The position numbers were made by a program, and so were the translations under genes. This document shows positions 49,450 to 61,541 of a stretch of DNA of 64,000 nucleotides, piece by piece; position 1 is the first letter of the stretch; every line of letters starts with the position of its first letter. The DNA is from Diphasiastrum complanatum (Eukaryota; Streptophyta; Lycopodiopsida; Lycopodiales; Lycopodiaceae), in the NCBI GenBank assembly GCA_029204225.1, contig CM055097.1, positions 6,407,676 to 6,471,675 of the forward strand, written 5' to 3'. Under the pieces are notes generated by a model, which saw only the letters and a program-made list of their open reading frames with translations, was not told where the DNA came from and ran no database searches.

Positions 49450-52090
49450 CTCTATGATACAGAAGATGAACTGTCAAGGACAAATCTGACTGATGCTCTT
49501 CTTTCCTGCGTGGATCTTCTTGGAGTGTCAGTAGTCATATCCAAGGCCTTGCCTTTGTCAAGTCTCTTGCCTTTCATAACTGTTGAACTGTGGTGAGTAA
49601 CGGGTGTCCTGGGTACATGTTGCACATCTTGTTGTTCGTTGTCTGAATAATCACTCTGTCCATCTGAAATTTGAACATCTGCTTCTGGATGCTTTGGGTC
49701 CGCTCCCTCTGTTGATGTTGGCAGGTCATAGTAGCCTCTGATCAGGATTTCATAGCCGACTGGATCTCCGTTAGCCATTGTCTTTGACTCTTCAAATCTG
49801 ACATCTCTGACAATCTTGATCTGTCTGCTGTCAGACATGTAGATCATGTAGTATGATGAGTGAACATTCATATCCAACGAGAAATCCCTGCTCCACCTTT
49901 TCGTCCAACTTCTTTCTTTTCTGATAAAAAATGTGGACATATGGGATGCATCCAAAAATGCGCACATGTGTCAAACCTGGTTTGTTGCCCCACCAAACCT
50001 CGTGTGGCATGGTATGTGCAACACTGGATCTACTTGTCCTGTTCTGTAGGTAGTTGGCTGTAGCTATTGCTTTAGCCCATAAAAATTTTGATGTCTTTGA
50101 ATAGGCCATCATGGATCTTGCAACTTCCATGAGGATCTAATTTCTCCTCTCTATCACACCATTGTGTTGTGGTGTATAGGCTACAGTCTTTAAGTGAAGT
50201 ATGCCTTTACTGGTACAATATTCTGCAAAGCGTTTGAAGACATATTCTCCTCCTATGTCCGTTCTCAGCTGCTTCACCTTCTTGTCAGTCCATTTCTCAG
50301 CCCAATTCACGAACTCTATGAATTTGTCCAGATCCTCTGACTTGTTGTGGATAAAGTACACGGCTACAAACTTTCTAAAGTCATCAATAAAAGTGATGTA
50401 GTACTTTGAACCTCCCAGGGTAACCACATCAAACGGTCCACAAATGTCACAGAGTGTACCAATTTCAGGAGTTCTTTCGTTTTGAAAGAATCTTTGGTGA
50501 ATGGTATACATGACATCTTGCCTTTGTTACAGGCATCGTAGGACTTCAAGCATGTTGCATCTTTGATATTGACTCCAATTAATGCTCCACTCCGGCTAGC
50601 ATTGTATAGAGCAATTGTATTCATGTGATACAGTCTTCTGTGCCATAAAATATCCATCGATTCGTTGATTTGGTGAGCTTGTTTTGAAGGTACTCGGATC
50701 CTAAGGTGATACAGGTTTCCCTTTTGCTTTCTTGTGGTGATGAGCTGAGTGGTTGCGAATTCAACTACTTCGAAGGTATCACCTTCAAAGGTGATTATCA
50801 GTCCTGCATCTACCATCTTGGCAACAAATAGTAGGTCCTTCTGAAGAGTGGACACGTATAAAGTATCATTGAGCCTTCTGTATCTTCCTTTGGTGCCTAA
50901 CCACAACACTCCAGTTCCGTTGACTTTGTGTGTGGAACCATCTCCCAATGTTATATATTTAAAAAATTTTGATTCTTGATAATCAATGATCATGTGTCTT
51001 TTTGTCACGAAGTGTGACGTTGCACTTGAATCAAGAATTATTTCTTGTGTATTTGAAGTTGATGTCGCACAGACATCAGTACACGAGTAGGCTACTGGGT
51101 TCTTGCCATTGTTGGCTCTTTCTTCGGCCATCTTGGAGGACTCGGATTCCTCCACATAGGATGAGCTATTTTTACTCTCTAGTTTGCTCTGAGTTTCTTG
51201 TTTCTAGGATTTTGGTTGCAGTCAATGGCTGCATGACCCTTCTTGTGACAGTGGATGCATTCTATCTTTGGATTAAGCCAGCACTTATCAATAGTGTGGC
51301 CTTCTCGTGTGCATCTCGTGTAGGTCTTCTTCTCACCATCTTGTTGTCTCGGCTTATTTTTGCTCTTCCACTTGTTTTCTTTAGCTCCCTCTGACTGCTG
51401 CTTCTGATCTTGTCTTTGGTTTGACTCCCTCTTAGGCTTGAAATTCTTCTTCTTCTTCTCTCTATTGTTGTAGAGAGCTTGATCACAGCTATCCTTGTCA
51501 TCAAGGTGTTCATGGGCTTCCACCTCTTCTCTGATCTCAATTATAGCCTTCTCAAGGGTCATCTGTGGATCTTTGGCAAGCAATGTTCGGGTCATCTGAA
51601 ACGATCTTGGTAGAGCTCGCAGCAGGTATGTGAGCTACTTCTCTATTGAGACTGCATTCTCTGTTCCGGAATTGTGTAAGAAAAGTAACAGCTCCTTCAT
51701 TCTTCTGATGAAGGAGGTGAGATATTTACCATCCCATCTCAGATTGGTCAGCTCATCTTCAAGAAGCATAATTTGATTTCATGATTTCATTTGAAATCTG
51801 GTCAACAAAGTATCACACATTTCTCTTGCATTGGAGAGTGTGTCTAGATCAAGTGTCAAGCTGTCTTCAATGGAGGAAGATAGGATAGCTATTGTCTTGT
51901 CGTTTCTTTCTCTCAATTCCCGTAGCTCTTTGCCAGCAGTTGTAGGCATTTCTTCTGTGCCATCAACCCAAGGCCATAGACCTTCTCCTTTCAATATGAG
52001 AGAAGTCTTCACCTTCCATGCTAGGAAGTTTGATCGTGAAGAGTAAAGGATCGTGCAGATCTTTGATTGAATGTTGCTAATGGATGCCAT
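49450..52090 (-). pseudogene. Copia gag-protease-integrase, RT missing
   Basis: Reading leftward from ATG 52090: gag (NFLAWKVKTSLILKGEGLW), two zinc knuckles at about 51230-51310 (CTREGHTIDKC and CIHCHKKGHAAIDC), protease with DSSATSHF in place of DSGATSH, GAG-pre-integrase (LWHRRLYHMNTIALYNA), and integrase with LCDICGP, LRTDIGGEY and GVIERRN (catalytic Asp, Asp, Glu positions present), the TRP-type WAKAIATANYLQNR block, and the linker PRRSTQERRASVRF. Homology stops at about 49452, so RT and RNase H are lost. Frameshifts separate the pieces. The protease motif lacks the normal Gly. Confidence 0.85.
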
Positions 52091-52102
52091 AGCCTGAAAG
52101 AA

Positions 52103-52300
52103 TCAGATAGAGCTCTTACTAGAGCTGATGGCTTTGATAGAGCTCAGGGCTCTGATAGAGCTTTTCGAACTCTAATAGAGTTGAATGGCTCTGATAGAGC
52201 TCAGAATGGCTCTGACACCACTGAAGGAAATCTGATAGCGATGAAACGCTCTGATACCAGTGATGGAAATTCCGAAAACGTTAGATGCTCTGATAGAGAA
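52103..52300. repeat. Tandem array of GCTCTGATAGAGCTC, derived from the PBS region
   Basis: Eight or nine copies of a unit built on the palindrome AGCTCTATCAGAGC, spaced about 15-40 bp. One copy at 52247-52259 reads, on the minus strand, TGGTATCAGAGCG, i.e. the tRNA-Met primer-binding site. A second copy of the LTR-end sequence (ctgatggaaa) also occurs at about 52300. Confidence 0.8.
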
Positions 52301-52570
52301 CTGATGGAAAATCCCAAGGATGAAAGTTGAATAGAGCCGACTTGGCAAGAGTAGCTATTGCTACTGACTGTGGTCTAATTCTCTTCCAAGTCCCATATCG
52401 CTTCTGACGATCTGTTGTAAAATTAAACTTGTAAACAACAGATAATGTTGAGTAAAACAACAGCGGAAAGATATCTACTGCCAGCATGCATTCAAACATT
52501 ACAGATCATACACATTATAGAACAGAGTATTGCGAAAATCACTTCTATTATCAAAATTGAATATACAATT
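52261..52570 (-). mobile_element. Copia 5' LTR, minus strand (far edge uncertain)
   Basis: On the minus strand the LTR ends TTTCCATCA just before the primer site. It belongs to the gag-integrase remnant at 49450-52090. The start could not be fixed; by 52577 another copia RNase H is reached. Confidence 0.5.
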
Positions 52571-52576
52571 TTTTTT

Positions 52577-52910
52577 TTAGCGCTGTTTGTTTTCCAGTTC
52601 AGCACGTTGGTGCAAAAGAAGCTCCACCTCCTTTGACATGACTTGCTCTCTTACAAAGTGATATGCTACCTCAATGTGATTGCTCCAAGCATGAAAGATA
52701 GGATAGGTTACCAACCTTTGGGCTGATAGATTGTCACAAAAGATGATTGGGCTCTCTAGAAGATCCAGCAAGTGAAGATCCTTGATCATCCTCTTGATCC
52801 ATACCATCTATTTTGTGCAATGTGTAAGTGCTTTGTACTCGGCCTCACTAGATGACAATGAGATAGTGGCTTGTTTCTTTGACATCCATGATATAGCTCC
52901 ATCACCTATG
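52577..52910 (-). pseudogene. Copia RNase H fragment
   Basis: The minus strand encodes SWMSKKQATISLSSSEAEYKAL, one stop, then MIKDLHLLD, IIFCDNLSAQRLVTYPIFH and HIEVAYHFVREQVMSKEVE. It is cut off at both ends: the 3' end before the ADIFTK motif, and the 5' end by an LTR-type sequence from 52915. Confidence 0.75.
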
Positions 52911-52914
52911 AAAA

Positions 52915-53110
52915 TGTGAAAGATTTGAGATCAATTAAGATCTAAATCCATAAAATGATCTTGAGTTATAAAGACAACAAATCACCAATCTTGCCAATGT
53001 ACAAAAATCAGCGTCTACTCTAAGAATGAGATGCAAACTCTAATAGATCTTGATCAAACATAAACCAAAAATAATAATATTGTTGTACAGAATAACAGTA
53101 ATTACTTAAT
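52915..53110 (-). mobile_element. LTR fragment, same family as 19271-19908
   Basis: It begins with the LTR-end sequence (rc of CTTTCACA) and shares with 19271-19430 the blocks 'aatgagatgcaaactctaatag' and 'cttgatcaaac', in the same order. No PBS lies next to it; it directly follows an RNase H fragment. Confidence 0.55.
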
Positions 53111-55239
53111 TTGGCTATGTTATTATTTACAAGCCCTTTTTTTTTTTTGAGAAATTACTCAATCATTAAGCATATAAGCGCACAAATAAAAAAATGTTAA
53201 ACTAGAAGACTTTAAGAAAAGAGTCTCTATTTTTGTTTTGGAAAGGCCTATTATGTGCCAAAAATGACTATTTTAAATGAGCTTTGCATGAATTATCATT
53301 GATATATGTCTCATATAGCTTTTCTTTTTAAGTCAATGTTGGAATCATAACTCTTAAGACTAGAGTTGTTTCCAACACACTTTTGCTTGTGGCCATGGTC
53401 ACTTGTTAAGTAATAACTAGAGAGAGACCTGCCAAAATTCAATTCTATCCGTACGATGTGAAATTAGACTTGCTTATGAATAAATTTTGAAGATAAAAAA
53501 AAAAAACTCATATCTAAATCAATGAGAAAATGGCCTAGAAAAAATCTTAACATACCTTGCAAGATTTTTATGTAAATCACTTGTACTACTATTTTATGTG
53601 TAAATGCATTTATATAGTGAAATTATAGTGTGTTCTTTTTTTGTCTTATCTTGTGGTTTTCATTATGAACTATGCCTCCAAATTTGTTGATTCAAAAAGT
53701 GCATTTCAACACTTAAAATAAGAATTTTAACTGTTTATATTTGTTTCAATAGAACTTCAAATCAAAAAATTTGGTATCAACATGTTGTTATGGTCATATA
53801 GATTTTTTTGAAGTAGACAATCATAAAAACTATAGTAAAAGATGTGGCATCACACACTCACATTTAAAGTTTCAAAGTTTGACAAGTATCCCTACATGTT
53901 TGACACATCATATCTTGGTTAGAAGTTGCTCAAGTTCTTTAATGGCCAAATGTGTATATGAAAATCATGTCTATGAGATACTTGATGACATTTGTGATAG
54001 TTAGTGAGATTTGAATTTATGAAAAAATGCCTGAAATGCACATTTTTGTGTATATTTTACTACAACTCTAGTGTTAAATAGGTGTCTTTTCAATTCCAAG
54101 CATGGGTATAAAAATAATGATGGTATTGCATTGTATATCATGCAAGTCTAAGATATAACAATTTGCAATCAATCTTCATGCACTTTCAACTTTAGGAAAT
54201 GAGTTATGAATCTTCACATTACACTTCATTTGGAAGTTTTTTGGTTGAATTTTAGTACACTACAATTGAACCATGTAGTTATTAGCTAGAACCCACATGC
54301 TTTGGCTATATTTTCATATTCTTCCTTTTTTTTGGTACAATGTGTTGATTCAAGCTTTCGAAGTCTATAATAATATATTATAATGGATCTATAAATAAAT
54401 CAACATCATTTTTACTTTTTTATGACAATAGATTGTGTACGTAAAAATGGATACACTATGTACTTAGGAACTACTTCAACATATATTTTATTAAACATAA
54501 ATACTTTTATTGTTTTATTCATTTTCAGAGGTACTAGACATATATAAGTTGGGCACATCACGACTTACAGTCCTTTTTGCTAAATTTATAAGCATATAAA
54601 TTTGGATATACAAGTTAAAAAAATATAGTAGAAATTTACAAATCAAACATAGCTCTTCTTATCAAGTTATGCCAATAATAACTCTCTCCATATAACTATG
54701 CTAAATGATAGCTCTTAAAACCTGAGTGCTATTTTGATTCTAGACATAAGTAGAATTTATGATGATATTTTGCTCTAAATTATGTCAATAGAAGGTTTGA
54801 TAATTTGCATAACTATTATTCCATTTTTAACTTCTATAATTGACTTTTAATCTCCAGTTTTCTTAGCTAAATTTTGATTTCATTGTTGAAGCACAAAGTC
54901 AATATTCAGATTATGAATTATATTTCAAAAACTCTTGTTTTATTTCATAGGTAAATCGAAGATTTCTAAACACACAACAATTTGCTAAGATGAACCACAA
55001 AGTATAAGCCAATATTCACATTATAACCTATATTCCAAAAACTATCTTTTTTGCATAATAGGTAAATCTAAGATTTCAAAACATGCAACAATTTGTTATG
55101 TTGAACATGGAAAGAATGTGCGTTCATTACTCCAAAAAATTGGATAACAACAATGTGTACAAAGGCACCAAAATATTATATCTCAATATAATAATACAAA
55201 AACTAATATTTCTATGACTTGGAACAAATTTTTTTTTAA
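53111..55239. other. AT-rich unassigned sequence with one tandem duplication
   Basis: No coding or mobile-element motif was recognised. The 77-codon frame at 53771-54004 has no known domain. The duplication at 54891-55107 is listed separately. Confidence 0.45.
54891..55107. repeat. Tandem duplication, unit about 105 bp
   Basis: Blocks 'cacaaag', 'caatattca.att', 'aaaaact', 'taggtaaatc.aagattt' and 'caacaatttg' recur in the same order at 54891-54995 and 54996-55107, with substitutions. Confidence 0.75.
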
Positions 55240-56736
55240 ACTACTGCCTTCTCATCTTCAAGTGGTTGTAGGAACTCGACTTGAAAATTATCTAGCATCT
55301 AATCTTGGAGCTGATTCAGTTTCATGAGATCTATAGTAATAGAGCCTGCATTGCTGCATAGAGCAAGCGCGATTTCTGTCTTTATTCTTGTCGCTTGCTC
55401 CTCCTACAAAAGTTTATGGAAAGCGACATTGTCCTTATTCACTGTCAACACTTGTTGTTGTAAGGAATCAATGGTAGTCTGATAATTTGCAGCCTTGGAC
55501 TCAATCGCCTTATTGATTTCCTTCAAAGAATCAGCTTCCTTTGTTGCAGTGTGAAGCTACGTTTCGAGAGAACTATTTCGGTCGATCAACTTGGTGTTGT
55601 CTGATTCAAGCAAATCAATGTTCTCGTAAGACTCGTTGAGAGAGTCTTGAAACTTTCGCTCTGCTTCTATCAGCTCCATGTTGTTCTTTTGATTATATTT
55701 ATCAAATTCATATATGTCAGCAACTAGATTCTTGGCTCTGCTGGTCATGGAGGAAAACCACCGGGGTTGGTTGTCAGGTTCATCATCTTCTTCATAAGTT
55801 GCCCCAGTGTTGCCTACTACAGCTACTCGAGCCTTGTCTGAAGTGTCAAACTGAGTTTGGTCTTCGTCCGAAGGTGCTTGAACTTTGCTGCTTCAGTGCG
55901 GTTGAAGCAAAGGTTGGCTTCGTTAATTCTGCAGCAACAGCTCCATCTGTGTCCATGGTAGTGGTATTATTTGCGTCCTTCTGCGAAGCTGTAACATTAA
56001 CTTTCATAGCAGTTATAGTTGTTACTTGGATTGGTGGCGCAAGTACTATTGTGGTGGTAGAGGCAGATGTAGTCAGGAGACTAGATAGGTCAACTAGTGT
56101 TGGGGGTAACAGTCTTCCCATCAACAAACTTGTCTCATGGTCACTTAAAATTCCAAAATGCTCACACAGATGTGAAACATACGCTCCTACTACCAAAAAA
56201 TTTTCATGTTTGATCCACCTCAAAAATACCTTATATGCAATGATGCCAAAGCATACAGAATTGTCGGCTAGAGCGTCTAATAAACATCCAAAATTCTGCA
56301 CCGAAATGGTAGCATCTGCATCTGTCAAAAAGATAACTTGATTGGCATATTTACAAAACACTTTTAATGTGGCATTCTTGATTATAAGAATTTTGTAGTC
56401 CTTGGTAGGTACAAAACAATTGCTCAAAAAATAAGTGTTTTCGTCCACTACATCTCTGTTTGTAGAAATAATCTTACCATCAAGTGGTAATCCTAGAGCA
56501 GTGGAGAACACTTCCTTAGAGACAGTTAAGAACTTGCCTCGCACATGGACTTTAAGATCCGCTTCAGATATTGAGTGGATGGAATAAACAAACTCAGTAC
56601 TGACTTCAGAAAGGATGACTGAAGGTTCCACTTTCAAGCTTCCCAACTTGCATTGATTCAAAAGAGACTAGATTGATGTCAGCCGAATTCCTGCGCGTGC
56701 TTTCCAAGTAATAGAAGAGCTAGATCCAAAAGCCAT
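55240..56736 (-). pseudogene. Plant transposon/retroelement-type protein, frameshifted
   Basis: From ATG 56736 the minus strand encodes a segment interrupted once by TAG after 22 codons, then a long frame to 55846. Its block DLKVHVRGKFLTVSKEVFSTALGLPLDG resembles the 'VRGKxVxFSxEAINxxLGLP' part of putative plant transposon proteins found with Ty3/gypsy and related elements. It continues with a Thr/Ser-rich linker. After a one-base shift near 55870 the frame resumes (KARVAVVGNTGATYEEDDEPD) into a coiled-coil part (AERKFQDSLNESYENIDLLES, NYQTTIDSLQQQVLTV) with further stops at about 55557 and 55400. Composition suggests a former protein of about 490 residues. Assignment is by motif similarity only. 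Confidence 0.5.
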
Positions 56737-57011
56737 TTGGCCGAATAATTGACGAAAGCTCCGCAAATCACAACAGGTCGTAAGAGCATGCTTGATCACA
56801 AAGATAGTGATCGTAAGTAACGTAAGAAAGCATAAAAGACGCAACAAGAAAGCGTGAGGAGGAAAATAAAAAATGATTATGATAATCAGTGGCGGTGTGG
56901 AGACGATGATGATGTGTCATGATGACATGACATCTGTCATTTCTATTATCAATGACGTGCATGGCTCATGGTTTCATAATATGATTTGACAGATCAGTCT
57001 TAATGATGGTA
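56737..57011. other. Upstream of 55-kb pseudogene, ends at the copia insertion
   Basis: No motif was recognised. The last four bases, GGTA (57008-57011), are the left copy of the copia target-site duplication. Confidence 0.5.
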
Positions 57012-57807
57012 TGTTAAAATTGAAAAACAATCCATATTGATTTCTTGGCTTGCTACAAATGTTGTACCATGCAAGTATGTAGCTTATTAATGCAAAATGC
57101 CAAGTTTGGCCTACATAGAACTCGAGCTACATGGTTATGTATTATCTAGTTTGATAAATGCAACTTGCATATAGTTTGTAGACATAGAATTAGCATGATT
57201 ATGCTTTTAGAAACTCGTGGCAACTCACATGCATTAATTGTAAGTGATCCATAGTGACATGCAAGGCATGCAAAAGTTTAATGGACACATGAATGATTAT
57301 TTGGACATTTCTAGTTAGATCTAGTACACTTGTAAAAAGTTGGTAAAATTTCATGCATAACAAGTGACAAATGTCACATAGACTCTAGATGTCACTTTAG
57401 ATGTCATTTTGGAGTGGATAGATATGGTCGTACCTCGAGCTACCTCAAACTCCATAAATTTGTGTAGCTCTCCACACAATCAATGATGAAATACCAAAGT
57501 TTTGTAGCTATCTCATGCCATTTTGGATCTAAACAAATATTGCTTGTCATCTCTCTAGCTCTCTCTCTCTCTAACTCGTGTTGAGGCTAATGCTCATACA
57601 TTGAAATCTTGTATTTTTATTCATTCTTTGATTCATTGCTATTATATTTTGTTGATTAGCATGCTAGATTGTGGATTAGCCATTTCTTCTGAACTAGATT
57701 TTGTTGATCAATCTAGAATCAAGTTATAGTGCCAATCACAAAGCTTAATTAAGATCAGTTACTCTTGTGGACATTTCCCACACGTGTGAATTCTGGAAAT
57801 TTTGTCA
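57012..57807 (+). mobile_element. 5' LTR of the copia element
   Basis: TG...CA ends. It carries a CACACGTGTG palindrome 18-30 bp before the end and a 12-bp tandem repeat (CTCTAGATGTCA / CTTTAGATGTCA) absent from the 3' LTR. TATA-like sequence was not assigned. Confidence 0.95.
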
Positions 57808-57819
57808 TGGTATCAAAGC
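57808..57819 (+). other. Primer-binding site
   Basis: TGGTATCAAAGC immediately follows the LTR end, one base from the usual initiator tRNA-Met site and identical to the one at 4072. Confidence 0.85.
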
Positions 57820-58575
57820 CACATTAAGCTTTGCATGCTAACAACTCTGATTGTACAAGAAACTGAGAGCTAAATCAAGCAAAAAAGCAGTTTTGCACTT
57901 TTTCTAACCTTTCTCTGAAGTGTATTTGGATCAAATCAGACTTGAACTGAATTTTTAGACCTGGATTCAGGAAGTACGGAATTTTGGAATTTCGCACGTG
58001 TGAAAATCAGAGTTTTTCAGTCCTTTTTTTCCCTTACTTATAGATCCAAAGATAGCAGTGTTATAGCTTGATGGAAAACATTTGATCTATACTTTTCATA
58101 AAAATTGAAATCAAATCAATCTGATGTGTCTACCAAAAGTTATAAGCTCTTAAAGAGGATAGGGATAGGTTTAAAATTTGAGTGACAACATTTTGATTTG
58201 ATTCAATTATACTTTGTTCTGAATCCATTGTTTTGAGCATCCAACACAAGAAACTGTAGATCAAGACTGAGTTTGAAGTATTTAAACACTATTTGAGCCT
58301 TCTGAGTGTCAATAGTGTTTTCTTTTGAAGCATTTCACACGTGCCAAAAGTAGAATTCAAACCAGCCAAAGTGTCTCAAACCACTTTTTGTGTCTGATCT
58401 AGAAAACTTGTCTTGTGGTATATTTGAGATTCATCTCAAATATAGTTGCAAGTGTTTCACATAGGAAGGTAGTTCAACCTTGAAAATACCTATAGTGAAG
58501 AGAGCAGCAACTCTAAGTCTGATAGGAACAAGCTCAAACCTATCTCAATCCAATAACTAAGAAGTCTTCATTATA

Positions 58576-58941
58576 ATGGCATCTCAGGGAGGATATCTTC
58601 TAGAAGCTAGTGAAAGACTTAACACTTCTAATTACTCAATTTGGAAGTTAAGAATGGACTCTGTTTTGATTCTCCAGAATGTTATGGATATTGTGCTTGG
58701 TGTTGAGGAGGAGCCTCAAGCACAAGTTGAAATTCCTAAATATAAGAAGAGAGCTAGAATGGCTCTACATTTCATTAAGATGAATGTATCTAATGAAATT
58801 TTGAGAGAGATAGGATCTTGCACTACAGCCAAAGAAGCTTGGGATGCACTAAAGCTTGGGATGCCAAAGATTGAGATCAAGATGGTGAAGAGGATGAAAC
58901 ATCTCATCCCTCTAACTCAAAAACCAAGAAGAAGAAAGTGA
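58576..58941 (+). pseudogene. Copia gag, internally deleted
   Basis: The frame starts at ATG 58576 after a 768-bp leader. Residues 1-96 are a normal copia gag N-terminal part (LNTSNYSIWKLRMDSVLILQNV, then SNEILREIGSCTTAKEAWDALK). After this the sequence repeats the 13 bases AAGCTTGGGATGC (58835-58847 and 58852-58864), loses the central 100-plus residues, and reaches the basic region before the zinc knuckle in a different frame, ending at TGA 58939-58941. Gag is therefore about half the normal length. Confidence 0.85.
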
Positions 58942-59663
58942 AGTGCTTCTTCTGTGGCAAAAAGGGGCACTATGCCTCTAATTGCTTTAAGAAGAAAAAC
59001 CAACTCAAGCAAGCTAATCTCTCCAAAGAGATTGAAGAAGATTTTGTTGCAAGTAATGGAGAAGGATCACTTATGGTGTCCAGTTTTTCTTCATCACCTT
59101 TCAAGAAAGATGGAGCTTGGTACATAGACAGTGGAGCCTCTTCACATATGTGCTGTTCAAAGGAGTCATTTGACTCAATCTTACCTTTCAAAGGACTCAA
59201 GAGATCTATTTACACAGCTAATGATTATGAGTGTCGAATAGAAGGAATTGGCAACATTCCATTGAAACTTGCTTCTTCAAAAGTTCTTGCACTTTCTAAT
59301 GTTCTTTTCATTTCAAAACTTACAATGAACTTAATTAGTGTGGGAAAGTTGCTTGATAATGGTTGTGATGTAAAGTTCAACTCCAATACTTGTTTTATCA
59401 AGAGAAAAGATGAGATCCTTGTTGATGGAACTAGATGTGGTGGAATTTTTAAGTTGAATTCTTATGAGAATGCAAACCTTTGTGAAGTTGCTTTGTTATC
59501 TAAGGAGGAGCTATGGCATAGAAGGTTGGGACATCCTAACTTTACATCTATGTCTTCTATGGTTATGAAGGAGAAGGCTTTTGGTCTTCCAAAATCTCTT
59601 TCTAAAGATTTCAACCCTTGTGAGGCTTGTGCCATGGCAAAGTCACATAGAAAGCCATATTAG
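58938..59663 (+). pseudogene. Copia zinc knuckle, protease and pre-integrase
   Basis: The zinc knuckle CFFCGKKGHYASNC (58944-58985) binds RNA through CCHC. The protease is recognised by WYIDSGASSHM, with catalytic Asp at 59127. The linker ends NVLFISKLTMNLISVGKL, and the GAG-pre-integrase domain has ELWHRRLGHPNF with CEACAMAKSHRKPY. The frame stops at TAG 59661-59663 where relatives have Gln, and the same frame continues after it. It overlaps the gag stop by 4 bp in another frame because of the gag deletion. Confidence 0.88.
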
Positions 59664-60172
59664 AAGTCTTTTATAAAGACTACTTATCCATTGGAACTCA
59701 TACATTCATATGTACATTTTTTCTCTTCTAAAAGTATTGGTGGTGCAGCATGTTTTGTCACCTTTATTGATGACTTTACTAAATACCTTGGTTGTATCTA
59801 CTTTCTTCAAAGGCTATGGTTTTTTATCACTTCCTTATCTTCAAAGCTTATGTAGAAAAGTAGTTTTCTTGCAAAGTTAAAGCTTTAAGATGCGATGGAG
59901 GAGGTGAATATATCTCCAACAAGTTTCATAATTATTGTGAAGGTGAAGGAATAAAGAGAGAATTTTCTTGTGCCTATTCTCCATACCAAAATGGAGTAGC
60001 TGAGAGGAAAAACAGATCTTTATGTGAATATGCTAAAGCAATTCGTGTAGCAGCTTCTTTGCCTATTGAATATTGGGGTGAAGCTATAAATTGTGCAAAC
60101 TATTTGTGCAATAGATTACCTCACAATGCTCTTGCCAGAAAAACACCTTTTGAAGTCTTGTTTCAGAAAAAA
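59664..60172 (+). pseudogene. Copia integrase, frameshifted
   Basis: The catalytic-core order is visible. LIHSYVHF stands where HTDVCGP-type sequence is normal, so the first catalytic Asp appears lost. FVTFIDDFTKYLGCIYFL follows, then after a frame change ALRCDGGGEY (second Asp) and SPYQNGVAERKNRSL (Glu), then YWGEAINCANYLCNRLP. TAG at 59861-59863 again stands at an expected Gln. The frame shifts near 59815 and again at the A7 run 60167-60173. Confidence 0.85.
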
Positions 60173-61541
60173 ACCTAAGGTAGATCACCTTAGAGTTTTT
60201 GGTTGTACTTGCTTTGTTAATATGCCCTTGGAAACAAGGAAAAGAGATTATTCTAAATCTGTTAAAGGGATCATGGTTGGATATGCATCCAACAAGATAG
60301 CTTATAGGATCTATGTTCCCTCTACCTCAACTACAATTGAGAGTAGAGATGTGATATTCCATGAAGAACAAAAATACATTCTTGAGAAGGCCGAGTTTAA
60401 AGATTCTCACAAAGATACTCCAATCATCACCCTTGAAGATCATCATGGAGAGATGGGTCCAAGATTTGAGGAGGAGTCACCTCGAATTTTTTCACCAAGG
60501 AGATCTCAAAGAGAAAAATCCGAGCCTAGAAGGCTTGCCTATGAAGATAGAGAGAAACAAGTGGAAATCATCTCCACTAATTATGCCTATTTTATTTCTC
60601 ATGAGGAGCCGAAGGATGTATATGATGCTATCAACTCAAAGGAATGGTACCTTGCCATGAAGGAAGAATATGATGCTTTGATGGCCAATAATACATGGGA
60701 GCTTGTGGATCTTCCATCCAATAAGCATACCATTGGTTGCAAATGGGTTTTTCGAGTCAAGTATAATCAAGATGGCACAATCAACAAGTACAAGGCTAGG
60801 CTTTGTGCTAAAGGATTTGCTCAAGTATATGGACTTGATTATGAGGAGACCTTTGCCCAAGTTGCAAAGATGGTGTCAATTAGAATCATAATTTTTCTTG
60901 CTTGTTTTTTCAATTGGCAAATTCTTCAACTAGATGTTTCTAATGCATTTCTAAATGGCTATCTAGAAGAAGAGATCTATATGGATCAACCTATTGGGTT
61001 CATCCATAATGAGGGAAAAGTTTGCTTGCTCTTCAAAAGTTTATATGGATTAAAGCAAGCTCCAAGGTCATGGTATTATCGACTTAACACCTTTCTTGAG
61101 TCACTAGGATTTAATCTTAGTAACTATGATCCTTCCTTATATGTCAAGTTTTTTGATAAAGATATTGTCATCCTTCTTATTTATGTTGATGATATTATTC
61201 TGACAGGAAGTTGTATCAAGTTAGTTGAGGATACCAAGATTGCAATTGGAAAAGAAATCAAGATGCAAGATCTTGGAAAAATTCACTATATTCTAGGATT
61301 AGAGATTGACTTTCTTAAAGATAAAGCTTCTACATGTCAATCTAAGTATGCTCTTTCAATGTTAAAAAAGTTCAATATGTTGAATTGTAAGAGTATAGAA
61401 ACACCTATGGAGCAAAATGTAAAGGACTCTAACAAAGGTGATGAAAGATCCTTTGAGGACATCATACTTTTTAGAAGTCTTATAGGATCCTTAATTTGGC
61501 TCACAATAACTAGACCTGACATAAGCTTTAGTGTTCATTAG
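60173..61541 (+). pseudogene. Copia integrase C-terminus and reverse transcriptase
   Basis: From the A7 run the frame is open for 456 codons. It covers the integrase end (KVDHLRVFGCTCFVNMP, IMVGYASNKIAYRIY), the linker with SRRSQRE-type motif, and the RT: EWYLAMKEEYDALMANNTW, KYKARLCAKGF, NWQILQLDVSNAFLNG, KSLYGLKQAPRSWY, then ILLIYVDD (active site 61182-61193), HYILGLEI and SLIWLTITRPDIS. The active-site Asp pair is intact. A TAG at 61539-61541 ends the frame where SVHQLSQ-type sequence is expected. This is the best preserved RT in the window. Confidence 0.9.
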
